Origin: Phyllobacterium trifolii
Lineage (GTDB): Bacteria; Pseudomonadota; Alphaproteobacteria; Rhizobiales; Rhizobiaceae
Reading direction: 5' to 3'
DNA length: 64,000 nucleotides
Assembly (NCBI RefSeq): GCF_014192095.1
Contig: NZ_JACHXN010000005.1
Location: 107,944 to 171,943 of the forward strand
The notes under the pieces are model-generated. The model made no database searches. It was not told the origin of the DNA and was given only the letters and a program-made list of their open reading frames with translations. Position 1 is the first letter of the stretch, and every line of letters begins with the position of its first letter. Shown piece by piece: positions 47,758 through 57,892 of this stretch. A program made the translations under genes and the position numbers.

Positions 47758-48579
47758 ATGCCTACGATCATCACAAAAGACGGTACCGAAATCTACTACA
47801 AGGACTGGGGCAAGGGACAGCCTGTGGTTTTCAGCCATGGCTGGCCGCTCTCTTCGGATGCCTGGGAGGATCAGATGTTCTTCCTCGCCTCGAATGGCTA
47901 CCGTGTCATTGCGCATGACCGCCGCGGCCATGGACGCTCCAGCCAGCCCTGGAATGGCAATGATTTGGATACCTATGCGGACGATCTGGCGGAACTGTTC
48001 GAGAAGCTCGATCTGAAGGATGCAATCATGATCGGCCATTCGACGGGCGGTGGTGAAGTTGCCCGTTATATCGGACGGCATGGCACAAAACGTGTTGCCA
48101 AAGCAGTGCTTGTTGGGGCGATTCCCCCGCTGATGTTGAAAACCGAAGCCAACCCCGAAGGCTTACCTATAGATGTTTTCAATGGTCTACGCGATGGGGT
48201 CGTCGCTGACCGGTCGCAGTTCTTCGCCGACCTGTCGCTGCCGTTCTATGGCTATAACCGTACTGGCGCGAAAATTTCCGAAGGCGTCAGAGATTTCTTC
48301 TGGTTGCAAGGTATGATGGCGGGAATGCCCGCCTCCTACTTCTGCATCAAAGCATTTTCCGAGACCGACCTCACCGAAGATCTGAAGAAGTTCGACATTC
48401 CGACCTTGTTCATCCATGGCGATGACGACCAGATCGTGCCAATTGACGATGCGGCGCGCAAGGCTGTTAAGATCGTGAAGAACGCTACCTTAAAGGTCTA
48501 TCCGGGTGCGCCTCACGGTCTTGCGACGACGCACAAGAATCAGCTCAACAAGGACCTTCTGGATTTCGCCAAGGCCTGA
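47758..48579 (+). CDS. alpha/beta hydrolase, cofactor-free haloperoxidase-like
   Basis: Serine hydrolase of 273 residues in the non-heme chloroperoxidase/esterase group. [12 protein letters not shown] forms the oxyanion region. The nucleophile Ser95 is in GHSTGGGE, the acid is in HGDDDQIVP and the base in PHGL. The physiological substrate is likely an ester or lactone; peroxidase activity in this group is usually incidental. The 191 bp before it show nothing else. It lies near ohr but is probably separately expressed. Confidence 0.88.
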   Translation: MPTIITKDGTEIYYKDWGKGQPVVFSHGWPLSSDAWEDQMFFLASNGYRVIAHDRRGHGRSSQPWNGNDLDTYADDLAELFEKLDLKDAIMIGHSTGGGEVARYIGRHGTKRVAKAVLVGAIPPLMLKTEANPEGLPIDVFNGLRDGVVADRSQFFADLSLPFYGYNRTGAKISEGVRDFFWLQGMMAGMPASYFCIKAFSETDLTEDLKKFDIPTLFIHGDDDQIVPIDDAARKAVKIVKNATLKVYPGAPHGLATTHKNQLNKDLLDFAKA

Positions 48580-48598
48580 TCTGAACCTTGCGTCAAAA

Positions 48599-50647
48599 TC
48601 AAAGCCCACGTTTTTCGATCATGGCATCGGGCGTGGGCATCTTGCCGCGAAACGCCTTATAGAGATCTTCCGGATCACGGCTTCCACCCGCTGAATAGAT
48701 ATATTGTCTCAGCTTCGCGGCGAGATCGCTGTTGAACACGTCGCCCGTCTCCTCGAATGCCTTGAACGCATCCGCATCCAGCACCTCCGACCACATGTAG
48801 GAATAATAGCCGGCTGAATAACCATCTCCGGAAAACACGTGCGTGAAGTGCGGGGTGCGATGGCGCATGATAATGGCGTCGGGCATCTCCAGTTGCCTCA
48901 ATGTATCGGCCTCGAATTTGATCGGATCGACGGGCGGGGTACCGTCCGCATGAAACGCCATGTCAACCAGCGCAGACGAGGTGAATTCAACCGTGTTGAA
49001 CCCCGCATTGAATGTATTGGCAGCAAGCACCTTGTCGAGCAAGGCCTTCGGCATCGCTTCGCCGGTGCGGTAATGAATTGCATACTTCTCAAGAATGGCC
49101 GGCACGGTCAGCCAGTGCTCGTAGAGTTGAGATGGCAATTCGACAAAGTCGCGCGATACGGATGTGCCGGAAACGGCTGGCCAGGTGACGTCCGATAAAA
49201 GTCCGTGCAGCGCATGCCCAAACTCATGAAACAGCGTTTTCGCACCATCAAGCGATAGCAGAGCAGGCTCACCCTTGGGTGGTTTGGCGAAATTCATGAC
49301 GTTGTAGATGATCGGCTTGTGCTCGCCGTCGAGCTTGTGTTGCGATTGGAGCGCGCTCATCCATGCGCCAGAGCGCTTCGACTGGCGATTGAAATAATCG
49401 CCAAGGAAAAGACCACGTTCGCTGCCATCCGCATTGAAAACTTCCCAGACGCGGACATCGGGATGCCAGGTCGGAATGCCCTGTTTCTCCTCGAACGTAA
49501 TTCCGAACAGACGTGTCGCGACGTCGAAGCAGGCCTCGATGACCTTCTCCAGTTGCAGGTAGGGTTTCAGTTCGGCCTCGTCGAAAGCGAAACGTTCGTT
49601 GCGCAGTTTCTCGGCATAGTAGCGCCAGTCCCAGGGTTCGACTTTGTGATTGCGGCCTTCGCCGGTGATAAGCCGCTGCAGATCGGTTTCTTCTTCGGCG
49701 GCGCGAGCCTTGGCTTTGTCCCAGACCGGTTCCAGCAAGTCCATAACCGCTTTGGGCGTCTTGGCCATCGTGTCATCGAGCTTGTAAGCTGCGAAGCTTT
49801 TATAGCCGAGCAGATTGGCTTTTTCAGCACGCAGCTTCACCATTTCGGCAACGATGTCTGTATTGTCCGTCTCGCCGCCATTTTCGCCGCGGGCTGCCCA
49901 GGCACGGAACGACTTTTCGCGCAGGGAGCGGTTTTCGGAGAAGGACAAAAACGGTTCGATAATGGAGCGGGATAATGTGACTGCCCAGGCATCGGGGCGG
50001 TCACGCTCTTCGGCGGCACCGCGCATCGAATCACGCACAAAATCCGGTAAACCGGCTAGTTCCGTCTCGTCCGTGATGAACAGTGCCCAGTCCGCTTCGT
50101 CCTTTTGCACGTTCTGCCCGAACTGTGCGCCAAGGCTTGCGAGCCTTTCATTGATGTCGGCGAGCCGTGCCTTTCCCTGTTCATCGAGCCGCGCGCCGCT
50201 GCGCACAAAACCTTTCCAGGTTTTCTCCAGCACACGATTTGTTTCGGGATCAAGACCGAGCAAATCGCGCTGCTCGTAAAGCGAATCGATACGCGCGAAG
50301 AGCAGCGGGTTCATCATGATCGACGAAGAATGGCGCGACATTTTCGGCGCAATGACCCGTTCAAGCGCCTGGATCGCTTCATTGGTGTGGGCACCGGCCC
50401 GCAGCCAGAAGATTGCGGAGACACGATCCAGGTCCTTGCCGGAAAGTTGCAAGGCTTTCAGCGTGTTCTCAATCGTCGGGACGTCGTGCTGGTTAACCAC
50501 GGCCTCAATATCGGCGAGGTCTCCCGCAAGGGCGGCATCAAAAGCAGCGGCGAAGTCGTCATCGTTGAAAGCGGTGAAGTCGGGCAGCCCAAGGGCCCCC
50601 GTCCACTCTGTCAGTGCTGTGTTGATAGACGGTTTCGTTGAGGACAT
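48599..50647 (-). CDS. M3 family oligopeptidase (oligopeptidase A/Dcp type)
   Basis: Zinc metallopeptidase of 682 residues that degrades short peptides. The zinc site HEFGHALHGL is near residue 473, with the third ligand Glu downstream in the SRDFVELPSQ region. The C-terminal YSAGYYSYMWSEVLDADAF is typical of oligopeptidase A/dipeptidyl carboxypeptidase. There is no signal peptide, so it is probably cytosolic. ATG 50647 (MSSTKPS) is preferred over 50692. It is convergent with the hydrolase gene. Confidence 0.93.
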   Translation of the reverse strand: MSSTKPSINTALTEWTGALGLPDFTAFNDDDFAAAFDAALAGDLADIEAVVNQHDVPTIENTLKALQLSGKDLDRVSAIFWLRAGAHTNEAIQALERVIAPKMSRHSSSIMMNPLLFARIDSLYEQRDLLGLDPETNRVLEKTWKGFVRSGARLDEQGKARLADINERLASLGAQFGQNVQKDEADWALFITDETELAGLPDFVRDSMRGAAEERDRPDAWAVTLSRSIIEPFLSFSENRSLREKSFRAWAARGENGGETDNTDIVAEMVKLRAEKANLLGYKSFAAYKLDDTMAKTPKAVMDLLEPVWDKAKARAAEEETDLQRLITGEGRNHKVEPWDWRYYAEKLRNERFAFDEAELKPYLQLEKVIEACFDVATRLFGITFEEKQGIPTWHPDVRVWEVFNADGSERGLFLGDYFNRQSKRSGAWMSALQSQHKLDGEHKPIIYNVMNFAKPPKGEPALLSLDGAKTLFHEFGHALHGLLSDVTWPAVSGTSVSRDFVELPSQLYEHWLTVPAILEKYAIHYRTGEAMPKALLDKVLAANTFNAGFNTVEFTSSALVDMAFHADGTPPVDPIKFEADTLRQLEMPDAIIMRHRTPHFTHVFSGDGYSAGYYSYMWSEVLDADAFKAFEETGDVFNSDLAAKLRQYIYSAGGSRDPEDLYKAFRGKMPTPDAMIEKRGL

Positions 50648-50754
50648 GGGCGCGCGCTCCGTCAGGGGGCAAGAACAACAAGGTTCTAACATCTAAGACG
50701 GAGACGGTGCAGCCACAAGCCGCGTCGTCAAGAAAGTAGCAGCATCGCTGAAAA

Positions 50755-50782
50755 CAAAAAGCGGGGCAGGGCCGCCCCGCTT
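50755..50782 (-). terminator. terminator after argG
   Basis: On the minus strand AAGCGGGGC, 6-base loop, GCCCCGCTT and then TTTGTTTT; 19 bases past the argG stop. Confidence 0.88.
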
Positions 50783-50800
50783 CGTTCGCGTTCGGAAAGA

Positions 50801-52024
50801 TCAGCTGTTGCGCTTGCGAGCGGCAAGCGTGCGCAGCCGCAACGCGTTGAGGCGGATAAATCCGGCTGCATCCTTCTGGTCATAAGCGCCGCGGTCGTCC
50901 TCGAAAGTCACGAGAGCGTCCGAATAGAGCGACTTTTTCGATTTCCGACCGGAAACCATGACGTTGCCCTTGTATAGCTTCAAACGAACGGTGCCTTCTA
51001 CATCGTCCTGGCTTTTATCGATCATGGCCTGCAGCATTTCCCGCTCCGGCGAGAACCAGAAGCCGTTGTAGATGAGCTCGGCATAGCGTGGCATGAATTC
51101 ATCTTTGAGATGGGCCGCGCCGCGATCGAGCGTAATTGATTCCATTGCACGATGTGCGGCGAGAAGTATGGTCCCGCCGGGTGTCTCATAAACGCCTCGT
51201 GATTTCATGCCGACGAAACGGTTTTCGACCAGATCAAGACGGCCGATACCATTGTCGCGGCCAAGGTCGTTAAGCGCTTTCAACAATGTTGCAGGCGAGA
51301 GCGGCTTGCCGTCGATAGCAACCGCATCGCCCTTTTCGAAAGCGATTTCGATTTCCGTTACTTTATCCGGCGCCTCCATCGGCGAGATCGTGCGCTGGTG
51401 CACATATTCGGGAGCCTCGACCCACGGATCCTCAAGCACCTTGCCTTCCGACGAAGAGTGCAAAAGATTTGCATCCACAGAGAACGGCGCCTCGCCGAGC
51501 TTGTCCTTGGCGATCGGAATCTGGTGTTCGCGCGCAAACTCCAAAAGATCCGTGCGCGATTTGAAGGTCCAGTCGCGCCAGGGCGCGATCACCTTGATAT
51601 CCGGATTGAGCGCATAGGCGGAAAGCTCAAAGCGGACCTGATCGTTGCCCTTGCCTGTTGCCCCATGGGCAATCGCATCAGCGCCCGTACGAGCGGCGAT
51701 CTCAACGAGATGTTTTGAAATCAGCGGGCGGGCAATCGAAGTGCCGAGCAGATAGACGCCTTCATAGACGGCGTTGGCGCGGAACATCGGAAAGACGAAA
51801 TCGCGAACGAATTCCTCGCGGACATCCTCGATATATATCTCCTTGATACCAAGCATCTCGGCTTTTTTTCGAGCCGGCTCGAGTTCCTCGCCCTGGCCGA
51901 GATCAGCGGTGAAGGTGACGACTTCAGCGCCGAGTTCCGTCTGCAGCCACTTCAGGATGATAGATGTGTCGAGCCCGCCCGAATAGGCGAGCACGACCTT
52001 CTTGACGTCTTTCCACTTGTTCAT
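50801..52024 (-). CDS. argG: argininosuccinate synthase
   Basis: ATP-dependent joining of citrulline and aspartate in arginine synthesis. It has 407 residues. The PP-loop AYSGGLDTS is at 13-21, and the citrulline/aspartate-binding segment [14 protein letters not shown] is intact. The frame is open to 52189, but ATG 52024 after AGGAAAACAG gives the family start. It is monocistronic, with a terminator behind and a 249 bp gap in front shared with the lysE-type gene. Confidence 0.97.
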   Translation of the reverse strand: MNKWKDVKKVVLAYSGGLDTSIILKWLQTELGAEVVTFTADLGQGEELEPARKKAEMLGIKEIYIEDVREEFVRDFVFPMFRANAVYEGVYLLGTSIARPLISKHLVEIAARTGADAIAHGATGKGNDQVRFELSAYALNPDIKVIAPWRDWTFKSRTDLLEFAREHQIPIAKDKLGEAPFSVDANLLHSSSEGKVLEDPWVEAPEYVHQRTISPMEAPDKVTEIEIAFEKGDAVAIDGKPLSPATLLKALNDLGRDNGIGRLDLVENRFVGMKSRGVYETPGGTILLAAHRAMESITLDRGAAHLKDEFMPRYAELIYNGFWFSPEREMLQAMIDKSQDDVEGTVRLKLYKGNVMVSGRKSKKSLYSDALVTFEDDRGAYDQKDAAGFIRLNALRLRTLAARKRNS

Positions 52025-52273
52025 TCTGTTTTCCTGCATATCGGCCATTGTTGCAGGTCTTTTATCAGGTGCGGTGGTGTTGGCAAGGCCGGTCTCGGAG
52101 GGCTGCGGCTTGCCTGCGCAGGTCTCGTGTCGCTCGAGGAACCGGCGAAGACAACTGTGCGAGAACAACATTCGAAAAATGCATCGCATAAAACAGGCGT
52201 CAGGCGTCGAAAGCGGGTGGTTAAAATCCGATAGTCGCGTTAGCTTCCGTCAAATCTGCAACGGAGCCTGTCA

Positions 52274-52915
52274 ATGAACTTCATTCCTGAATGGTCGATT
52301 ATCCTGCAGTTTGCAATCGCGACCTTCGTCTTATCGATCACCCCCGGGCCTGACATGACACTTTTCGTGGGGCGTGCCTTGTCAGAAGGCAAGGCGGCCG
52401 GTTTTGCCTGCCTGGCGGGTGCAAGCAGCGGCATCGTCGTTCACACGACGATGGTGGCTATCGGGCTTTCAGCGTTGATTGTTGCTTCGCCGAGCGCGTT
52501 CCTTGCACTTAAGATCGTCGGCGCAGGATACTTGGTATGGCTTGCCTATCAGGCGATACGCCATGGTTCAGCGTTCTCGCCGGAAAAGCAGGTAGGCCAA
52601 TCGCACACATTGTTTCAAAACTGGTTGACCGGCTTTGGTATCAATCTACTGAATCCGAAGATCATCCTCTTTTTCATGACCTTCCTGCCGCAGTTCGTCT
52701 CGGCCTCGGATCCTCATGCGCCCGGAAAGCTGTTTTTTCTGGGTGTGCTGTTCATCCCGCTCGCCCTCCCTGTGGTAACACCGATGATTATCGCGGCCGA
52801 CAAGTTCTCAAAATTGCTCAAGAAAAACCCGACCGTCACACGGATCACCGATTGGCTTTTTGCGGGAGTTTTTTCCGCTTTCGCGGCAAAGATATTGATG
52901 GCGCAGGCGAAGTAA
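52274..52915 (+). CDS. LysE/RhtB family amino-acid exporter
   Basis: Inner-membrane exporter of 213 residues with about six helices. LSITPGPDMTLFVGRALSEG at the first loop and GFGINLLNPKIILFFMTFLPQF are the family signature. The substrate (homoserine, threonine, lysine or others) is not predictable. It is divergent from argG and convergent with the next small membrane gene, 8 bp apart. Confidence 0.92.
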   Translation: MNFIPEWSIILQFAIATFVLSITPGPDMTLFVGRALSEGKAAGFACLAGASSGIVVHTTMVAIGLSALIVASPSAFLALKIVGAGYLVWLAYQAIRHGSAFSPEKQVGQSHTLFQNWLTGFGINLLNPKIILFFMTFLPQFVSASDPHAPGKLFFLGVLFIPLALPVVTPMIIAADKFSKLLKKNPTVTRITDWLFAGVFSAFAAKILMAQAK

Positions 52916-52923
52916 CGCCTTGC

Positions 52924-53352
52924 CTATAGGTCTTTCGGAAGCTTTGCGGTCAGGCCTGCACTACGTCCTGAAATCAGCCAGTATACAAAACCGCCGACAA
53001 CGCCGGTCGCGAGGATTGCAGCGAACGTGCTTGTGTCTTCCGCCTGCGGTCGCCATTTCCAGACAATAATGACGACGGCAATGCCAGCGCCGCCGAGCGC
53101 ATAGAATAGCCAATCGCGCCAAGCGGTCAGTTCGGCATACAGAATCAGAATCGCTGCCGGAAAGAAGATGCTGTAGCCAATTACCACCGCAAAAGCAGGA
53201 ATCGTCAGATAGAGAAATGGACCCTCAGAGCCGATCAACTCGGAACTGCCAAGCAGCAGCAGGTTAAGGAACAGCGATGCGGAGAAAATCGCGCAGACGA
53301 AGCCAAACGTGATCAGGGCAAAACGTAGCAAGTAGGCCAGGATCCGGCTCAA
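52924..53352 (-). CDS. small membrane protein downstream of rlmN
   Basis: Protein of 142 residues with four hydrophobic segments (about 5-33, 46-72, 83-98 and 110-127). It is not in a family I can name. Its start overlaps the rlmN stop by 4 bp, so it is translationally coupled to rlmN. The pairing recurs in rhizobia as far as I recall. Confidence 0.75.
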   Translation of the reverse strand: MSRILAYLLRFALITFGFVCAIFSASLFLNLLLLGSSELIGSEGPFLYLTIPAFAVVIGYSIFFPAAILILYAELTAWRDWLFYALGGAGIAVVIIVWKWRPQAEDTSTFAAILATGVVGGFVYWLISGRSAGLTAKLPKDL

Positions 53353-54587
53353 TCTTCGCCGTGCCCGGCGATCATGGCCGCCTCGAACGCCAGACGGTCC
53401 GTCTTCTTCATACGTTCCGATTCTGATTTCAACTGACCGCAGGCTGCCAAAATATCACGTCCACGCGGAGTGCGTATCGGCGAGGCATAGCCAGCATTGT
53501 TGACGTAGTCGGCGAACTTCTCGATCTGCTCCCAATCGGAACACTGGTAGTTCACACCGGGCCAGGGATTGAACGGGATCAGATTGATCTTCGCCGGAAT
53601 GCCCCTGAGCAGCTTTACAAGCTGTTTGGCATCGTCGAGCGAGTCATTGACGCCCTTGAGCATGACATATTCAAAGGTGATCCGCTTCGAATTGGAGAGG
53701 CTCGGATAAGCCCGGCAAGCATCGAGCAATTCTTTCAGCGGGTATTTCTTGTTGATCGGCACGAGCATGTCACGCAGATCGTCGTTCACCGCGTGCAACG
53801 AGATTGCCAACATGACGCCAATCTCTTCGCCTGCGCGATAAATTTCCGGCACGACGCCTGAAGTCGACAATGTGATCCGGCGCTTGGACAACGACAGGCC
53901 ATCGCCATCGGAGGCGATCAGCAAAGCCTTCTTGACATTCTCGAAATTATAAAGCGGCTCGCCCATTCCCATCATCACGATGTTGGAAACCTTGCGGCCC
54001 TCAGCGGGCACAATGGCGCCATCGGGCGTATTGCGATCAGGGAAATCGCCGAGGCGGTCCCGGGCGATCAGCAACTGAGCCAGAATCTCCTCGGCGGTCA
54101 GATTGCGGACGAGCTTCTGGGTGCCCGTGTGGCAGAAGGAGCAGGTGAGGGTGCAGCCGACCTGGCTGGAAATACACAGGGTGCCGCGGCCTTCTTCCGG
54201 AATATAAACGGTTTCGATCTCTACAGGACGCCCGGCGCCGCGCGGCGGGAAGCGGAATAGCCACTTGCGGGTCCCGTCGTTGGAGATCTGTTCCTCGACG
54301 ATCTCCGGACGCGCAATATTAAAATGCCGATCCAGCAATTCACGCATGTCCCGCGAAATGTTGAGCATATCGGCGAAATCGGAAACGCCGCGCACATAGA
54401 GCCAATGCCAGAGCTGCGCGACGCGCATCTTTATCTGACGTTCCGGCACGCCAATCGCAACCAACGCCTCGCCCATTTCTGCACGCGATAAGCCAATCAA
54501 CGACGGCTTTTCAACCATCGTGGTTCGAATGGCATCACGGGATTTATCCCGGGCAACAGGATGTGTCAGGTCTAGCGATACGGACAT
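53349..54587 (-). CDS. rlmN: dual-specificity 23S rRNA A2503 / tRNA A37 methyltransferase RlmN
   Basis: Radical-SAM methyltransferase of 412 residues. The iron-sulfur cysteines are Cys145, Cys149 and Cys152 ([16 protein letters not shown]), and the C-terminal DILAACGQL carries the methyl-carrying cysteine. The N-terminal helical domain is complete. It adds C2-methyl to A2503 in the peptidyl-transferase centre and to tRNA A37. It begins a short operon with the small membrane protein. Confidence 0.96.
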   Translation of the reverse strand: MSVSLDLTHPVARDKSRDAIRTTMVEKPSLIGLSRAEMGEALVAIGVPERQIKMRVAQLWHWLYVRGVSDFADMLNISRDMRELLDRHFNIARPEIVEEQISNDGTRKWLFRFPPRGAGRPVEIETVYIPEEGRGTLCISSQVGCTLTCSFCHTGTQKLVRNLTAEEILAQLLIARDRLGDFPDRNTPDGAIVPAEGRKVSNIVMMGMGEPLYNFENVKKALLIASDGDGLSLSKRRITLSTSGVVPEIYRAGEEIGVMLAISLHAVNDDLRDMLVPINKKYPLKELLDACRAYPSLSNSKRITFEYVMLKGVNDSLDDAKQLVKLLRGIPAKINLIPFNPWPGVNYQCSDWEQIEKFADYVNNAGYASPIRTPRGRDILAACGQLKSESERMKKTDRLAFEAAMIAGHGED

Positions 54588-54658
54588 GGAGTTTTCTAAC
54601 GTTCTAATCGGAAGCGGGGCTCATACCACGTTCCAGCCCGCGCGTCACCTCCACATGC

Positions 54659-54688
54659 AAAAGGGCCGAAACAGTGCTCGGCCCCTTT
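54659..54688 (-). terminator. terminator after ialB
   Basis: On the minus strand GGGCCGA, 8-base loop, TCGGCCC and TTTTG; also placed just upstream of rlmN. Confidence 0.8.
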
Positions 54689-54710
54689 ATGACAATATCT
54701 CTTCGAATTG

Positions 54711-55214
54711 TTATTTGCAGGTCGCAATGGCCTTCAGAGCAGCCGAAACACCCTTCAGCGAATACGCATAACTCGTCTTCGTACCGCGCTTCGAAACAGC
54801 GTTGATTGACATCTGATGTCCGGCACGCAATGCGGCGACGAGTTGCGGTTCTTCGGCAGCGTTTTCCATCCAGCCATGACTGCCACTGGTAAACATGGAG
54901 AAAGAGCGCTCGTCGATCTTCACGACGACCTTCGAATTTGCCTGCAGATCGTAGCCGGCCTTGAACTGCGGTTCGAAACTGACGTTCTGACCCGGCTTCT
55001 GGCTGACCATGAAGAAGTTATCGCCATGATCGATCTTGGCAGGCTGCTTGTCGATCGGAACAGAAAGGACGTAGCAGACTTTACCGTTGCCCTGCTGGTA
55101 GCTGTAAGCGCCCCACGCGTTGTACTGGCTGATCTGACTTGGGGTCTGGGCAAGAGCTGTTCCCGTCAGCCCAAACATGAGCACAGAGATCGCTACGATT
55201 GATTTTCCAAACAT
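54711..55214 (-). CDS. invasion-associated locus B (IalB) family protein
   Basis: Exported protein of 167 residues. The signal peptide MFGKSIVAISVLMFGLTGTALA is probably cut after Ala22. The mature part keeps two cysteines (VCYVLSVP and the C-terminal ATCK), which likely form a disulfide. The family takes its name from Bartonella, where IalB aids erythrocyte entry, but it is common in non-invasive rhizobia, so a virulence role should not be inferred. It is monocistronic. Confidence 0.9.
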   Translation of the reverse strand: MFGKSIVAISVLMFGLTGTALAQTPSQISQYNAWGAYSYQQGNGKVCYVLSVPIDKQPAKIDHGDNFFMVSQKPGQNVSFEPQFKAGYDLQANSKVVVKIDERSFSMFTSGSHGWMENAAEEPQLVAALRAGHQMSINAVSKRGTKTSYAYSLKGVSAALKAIATCK

Positions 55215-55470
55215 TTTACCTACCAGTTTTTTCTCGCGTATTTCATAACTAGCGAACCGGCAATGGCCCGGAAGATTTCCGGATGCCGCATTGTCCAGTT
55301 CGCTTCCCTTAATTTGACTTAATCTGGGTTACCAAACGGTGAAGATAGAGCAAATTTTCAGAGCTACGAATATCGCGTCCTCGTTAACGTCCCACCTGTG
55401 AACTCCAGCCAAATAAAAGCGGCGAGACTTTGACGTTTCGCGGTTTCACATCCTTGTGATGAATCGAAAA

Positions 55471-55863
55471 TCAATTGGCCGGCGAAGAGTCGCGGTCGAG
55501 GTTTGCGATCGCCGTTTGTGCAGCAGCCCGATGCGCCGGTGTGATATGGCTGCGAATGGCGGTCAATGCTGCCATCAGGACGGCGACGTCGTCGGTGAAA
55601 CCGAGACCGAAGAGGAAGTCGGGAATGAAGTCGAGGGGCAATACGAAATAGGCAAGCGAGCCGAGAAGAATGCCGCGCACCTTTGTCGGTGTCGCGGGAT
55701 CGAGCGCACAAAAATAACCGGCAACCACTTCATCGAGAAACGGGATCGATTTCGCAGCCTTGCGTGCCGTTTTCCAAAAGCGCGCACGAACGCGTTCCTC
55801 GCGGGAGCGCTGTTGATCCTCACTCCCCGGTTCCAGAATTTCGCCAATCTTTGCGTCGTCCAT
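55471..55863 (-). CDS. DUF1232 membrane protein
   Basis: Protein of 130 residues with the DUF1232 core GILLGSLAYFVLPLDFIPDFLFGLGFTDD (about 63-91), a short helical membrane hairpin. An N-terminal charged stretch precedes it. The role is unknown. ATG 55863 follows AAGGAAAAGGG; an upstream extension to 55920 is unlikely. The 256 bp beyond the stop towards ialB hold no supported gene. Confidence 0.87.
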   Translation of the reverse strand: MDDAKIGEILEPGSEDQQRSREERVRARFWKTARKAAKSIPFLDEVVAGYFCALDPATPTKVRGILLGSLAYFVLPLDFIPDFLFGLGFTDDVAVLMAALTAIRSHITPAHRAAAQTAIANLDRDSSPAN

Positions 55864-55983
55864 CCCTTTTCCTTCAAAACCATTCCGTGACAACATGGGA
55901 AGAACGGCCACCTGCTGCAAGAGTTTCAGTGAAATTGTTGCAGGAATTGGTGAACACGTCCCCGTCCAAACCAGAGTGCTTGC

Positions 55984-56457
55984 ATGACATCACACCCGCT
56001 TCATTCCGTTCTGTTCGTTTGTCTCGGCAATATTTGCCGCTCTCCCTTGGCCGAGGGTGTATTCCGATCGGTGCTTGCGGCGGGGAGGAAGGGGAATGGT
56101 GTCCTCATAGATTCCGCCGGTACCAATGGCTATCACACCGGAGAATTGCCGGACAAACGCTCTATTGTCGTCGCCAGTCGCCACGGCATCGATATTTCAG
56201 CTCAAAGGTGCCGCCAGCTTACTGCGGATGATTTCACCCGGTTTGACCTGATAATAGGCATGGACCGGGAGAATATCGCGACCATCAAGGCGCGTCGACC
56301 TAGCCTTGCCACAGCGGAGGTCGGAATGTTCTATGAACTCGGGCTTGGAGACTCCATACAGATCCCCGATCCGTATTACGGCACGAGTGTCGATTTCGAA
56401 CGCGTCTACCGATTGATCCTGGAGGCCTCCAAAGGCCTCTCCGCACGGTTCGGGTAA
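55984..56457 (+). CDS. low-molecular-weight protein-tyrosine phosphatase
   Basis: Cytosolic phosphatase of 157 residues. The catalytic P-loop is Cys13-Leu-Gly-Asn-Ile-Cys-Arg19-Ser, and the acid/base Asp lies in IPDPYYG near the C-terminus. In bacteria relatives remove phosphate from tyrosine kinases of polysaccharide export; no such kinase is nearby. The last 52 bp overlap the convergent thpR gene. Confidence 0.93.
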   Translation: MTSHPLHSVLFVCLGNICRSPLAEGVFRSVLAAGRKGNGVLIDSAGTNGYHTGELPDKRSIVVASRHGIDISAQRCRQLTADDFTRFDLIIGMDRENIATIKARRPSLATAEVGMFYELGLGDSIQIPDPYYGTSVDFERVYRLILEASKGLSARFG

Positions 56458-57002
56458 AAAGAACGCGGGGCTTCGAGTGGCCAGGCTTCCTCGACAATGT
56501 AAGGTCCGCCACCGATGGAATCGCGCGATGACATCAGCACGAAACGTCCGATAGTGAACGGTGCTGTGGAGAAGTTTCCGCGTGACGACAGATAGTGCGC
56601 GACCTCTTCATTACGGACATTGCGCAGCCGCGCGAGGGTTACATGCGGGGTAAATTTGCGTTGATCGGCCGGCAGCATAAGGCGCTGGCAGATGCGCTCG
56701 ATTTCGGCGTGCAGCGCTTGAATGTCCGGCGAAGGAGAGACACCTGCGACCAGACTATGTGGCTTCTTTGAGCCGAAGGCGTTCACGCCGGAAAGTTGCA
56801 GCGTAAATTCCGGTCGCCTTATGCGGTCGAGTGCATTGGCGACCTCGTCGGCGATATGGCCTTCGACATCCCCGATAAAGCGTAATGTGATGTGATAGTT
56901 TTCGACATCAATCCATCGGGCACCTGGCAGGCCACCGCGCAAAAGCGACAGTGAGAGAGCGGCGTCCCTCGGGATTTCGAGGGCAGTAAAGAGACGCGGC
57001 AT
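56406..57002 (-). CDS. thpR: RNA 2',3'-cyclic phosphodiesterase (2'-5' RNA ligase family)
   Basis: 2H phosphoesterase of 198 residues. The two catalytic HxT/S motifs are His37-Ile-Thr-Leu and His120-Val-Thr-Leu. It opens 2',3'-cyclic phosphates and can ligate tRNA halves in vitro in E. coli; the cellular role is unclear. The C-terminus overlaps the phosphatase gene by 52 bp, longer than usual for this window. Confidence 0.92.
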   Translation of the reverse strand: MPRLFTALEIPRDAALSLSLLRGGLPGARWIDVENYHITLRFIGDVEGHIADEVANALDRIRRPEFTLQLSGVNAFGSKKPHSLVAGVSPSPDIQALHAEIERICQRLMLPADQRKFTPHVTLARLRNVRNEEVAHYLSSRGNFSTAPFTIGRFVLMSSRDSIGGGPYIVEEAWPLEAPRSFYPNRAERPLEASRINR

Positions 57003-57164
57003 AAGGCATCCTCCCCGAATCGAGTTGTGACTTTAGAGAATCATCGAATGAACTCGCGAGCAAGACATAAGTTCAGATTATCCTCCGGCGCGACAAATTA
57101 GACACGGCTCATCCAAAGGTGGCAGAACAGGTTAACGGATCGCCAGCCGCGGCGCGTGGAGCAC

Positions 57165-57824
57165 CTATTGTGATGCGGTGCGCTGGCTTATGGTCTTTTC
57201 CATGAGTGGCAGAAAACCTTCAACCATCTTGGCGACGCCCTCTGTGTTCGGATGTTCGCCGTCTTCGAGTTGCAATGATTTTACTGTGGCGACCCCATCC
57301 AGGAAGAAGGGATAGAGCGGCACGTCGTATTTTTTCGCCAGACGCGGAAAGATCGCGTTGAATTTCTCCGCATAATCATTGCCCATATTGGGAGGTGCCA
57401 GCATGCCGGCGAGAATGACCTGAACGTTGCGCTGCTTCAGTTTCTCAAGGATATCGGAAAGGTTTTTCTCGCTGATGGCCGGGTCGATGCCTCGGAGCGC
57501 GTCATTGGCGCCGAATTCGAGGATCACCAGGTCGGTACCTTCGGGCACCGACCAATCCAACCTGGAGACGCCGTCAGTGGTCGTTTCGCCCGCGACGCCC
57601 GCATTGGTGATCGTCACGTTGACGCCCTTATCCTTCAGCGCCTTTTCCAACTGGGCGGTGAACGAATCCTGTATCGGCAGTTGGAAGCCGGACATCAGGC
57701 TGTCGCCGAAACCGACAACCGCCAACGGGCGGTCAGACACGGCATTTTGATTGGCCAGGGCCAAGGACGGCAAGGCAACTAGACCAGATAAAACGAAGAA
57801 CTGTAACAATGATTTGAATCTCAT
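57165..57824 (-). CDS. SGNH-type arylesterase/lysophospholipase (TesA-like)
   Basis: Exported hydrolase of 219 residues. The signal peptide ends near residue 24 (LPSLALA). The nucleophile Ser42 is in GFGDSLMSG, Gly/Asn of the oxyanion hole are in AGVAG and EFGANDALRG, and the Asp-His pair is in DGEHPN. E. coli TesA acts as thioesterase, protease I and lysophospholipase; the substrate here is open. It is divergent from an ABC-transporter operon, the same layout as tesA-ybbA-ybbP in E. coli. Confidence 0.92.
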   Translation of the reverse strand: MRFKSLLQFFVLSGLVALPSLALANQNAVSDRPLAVVGFGDSLMSGFQLPIQDSFTAQLEKALKDKGVNVTITNAGVAGETTTDGVSRLDWSVPEGTDLVILEFGANDALRGIDPAISEKNLSDILEKLKQRNVQVILAGMLAPPNMGNDYAEKFNAIFPRLAKKYDVPLYPFFLDGVATVKSLQLEDGEHPNTEGVAKMVEGFLPLMEKTISQRTASQ

Positions 57825-57892
57825 TCTTGGGTACCCATATCAGACCAGCTGCAATCAATCTGGTGCTGACCATACCGCAAAGGAAGTGCTTC

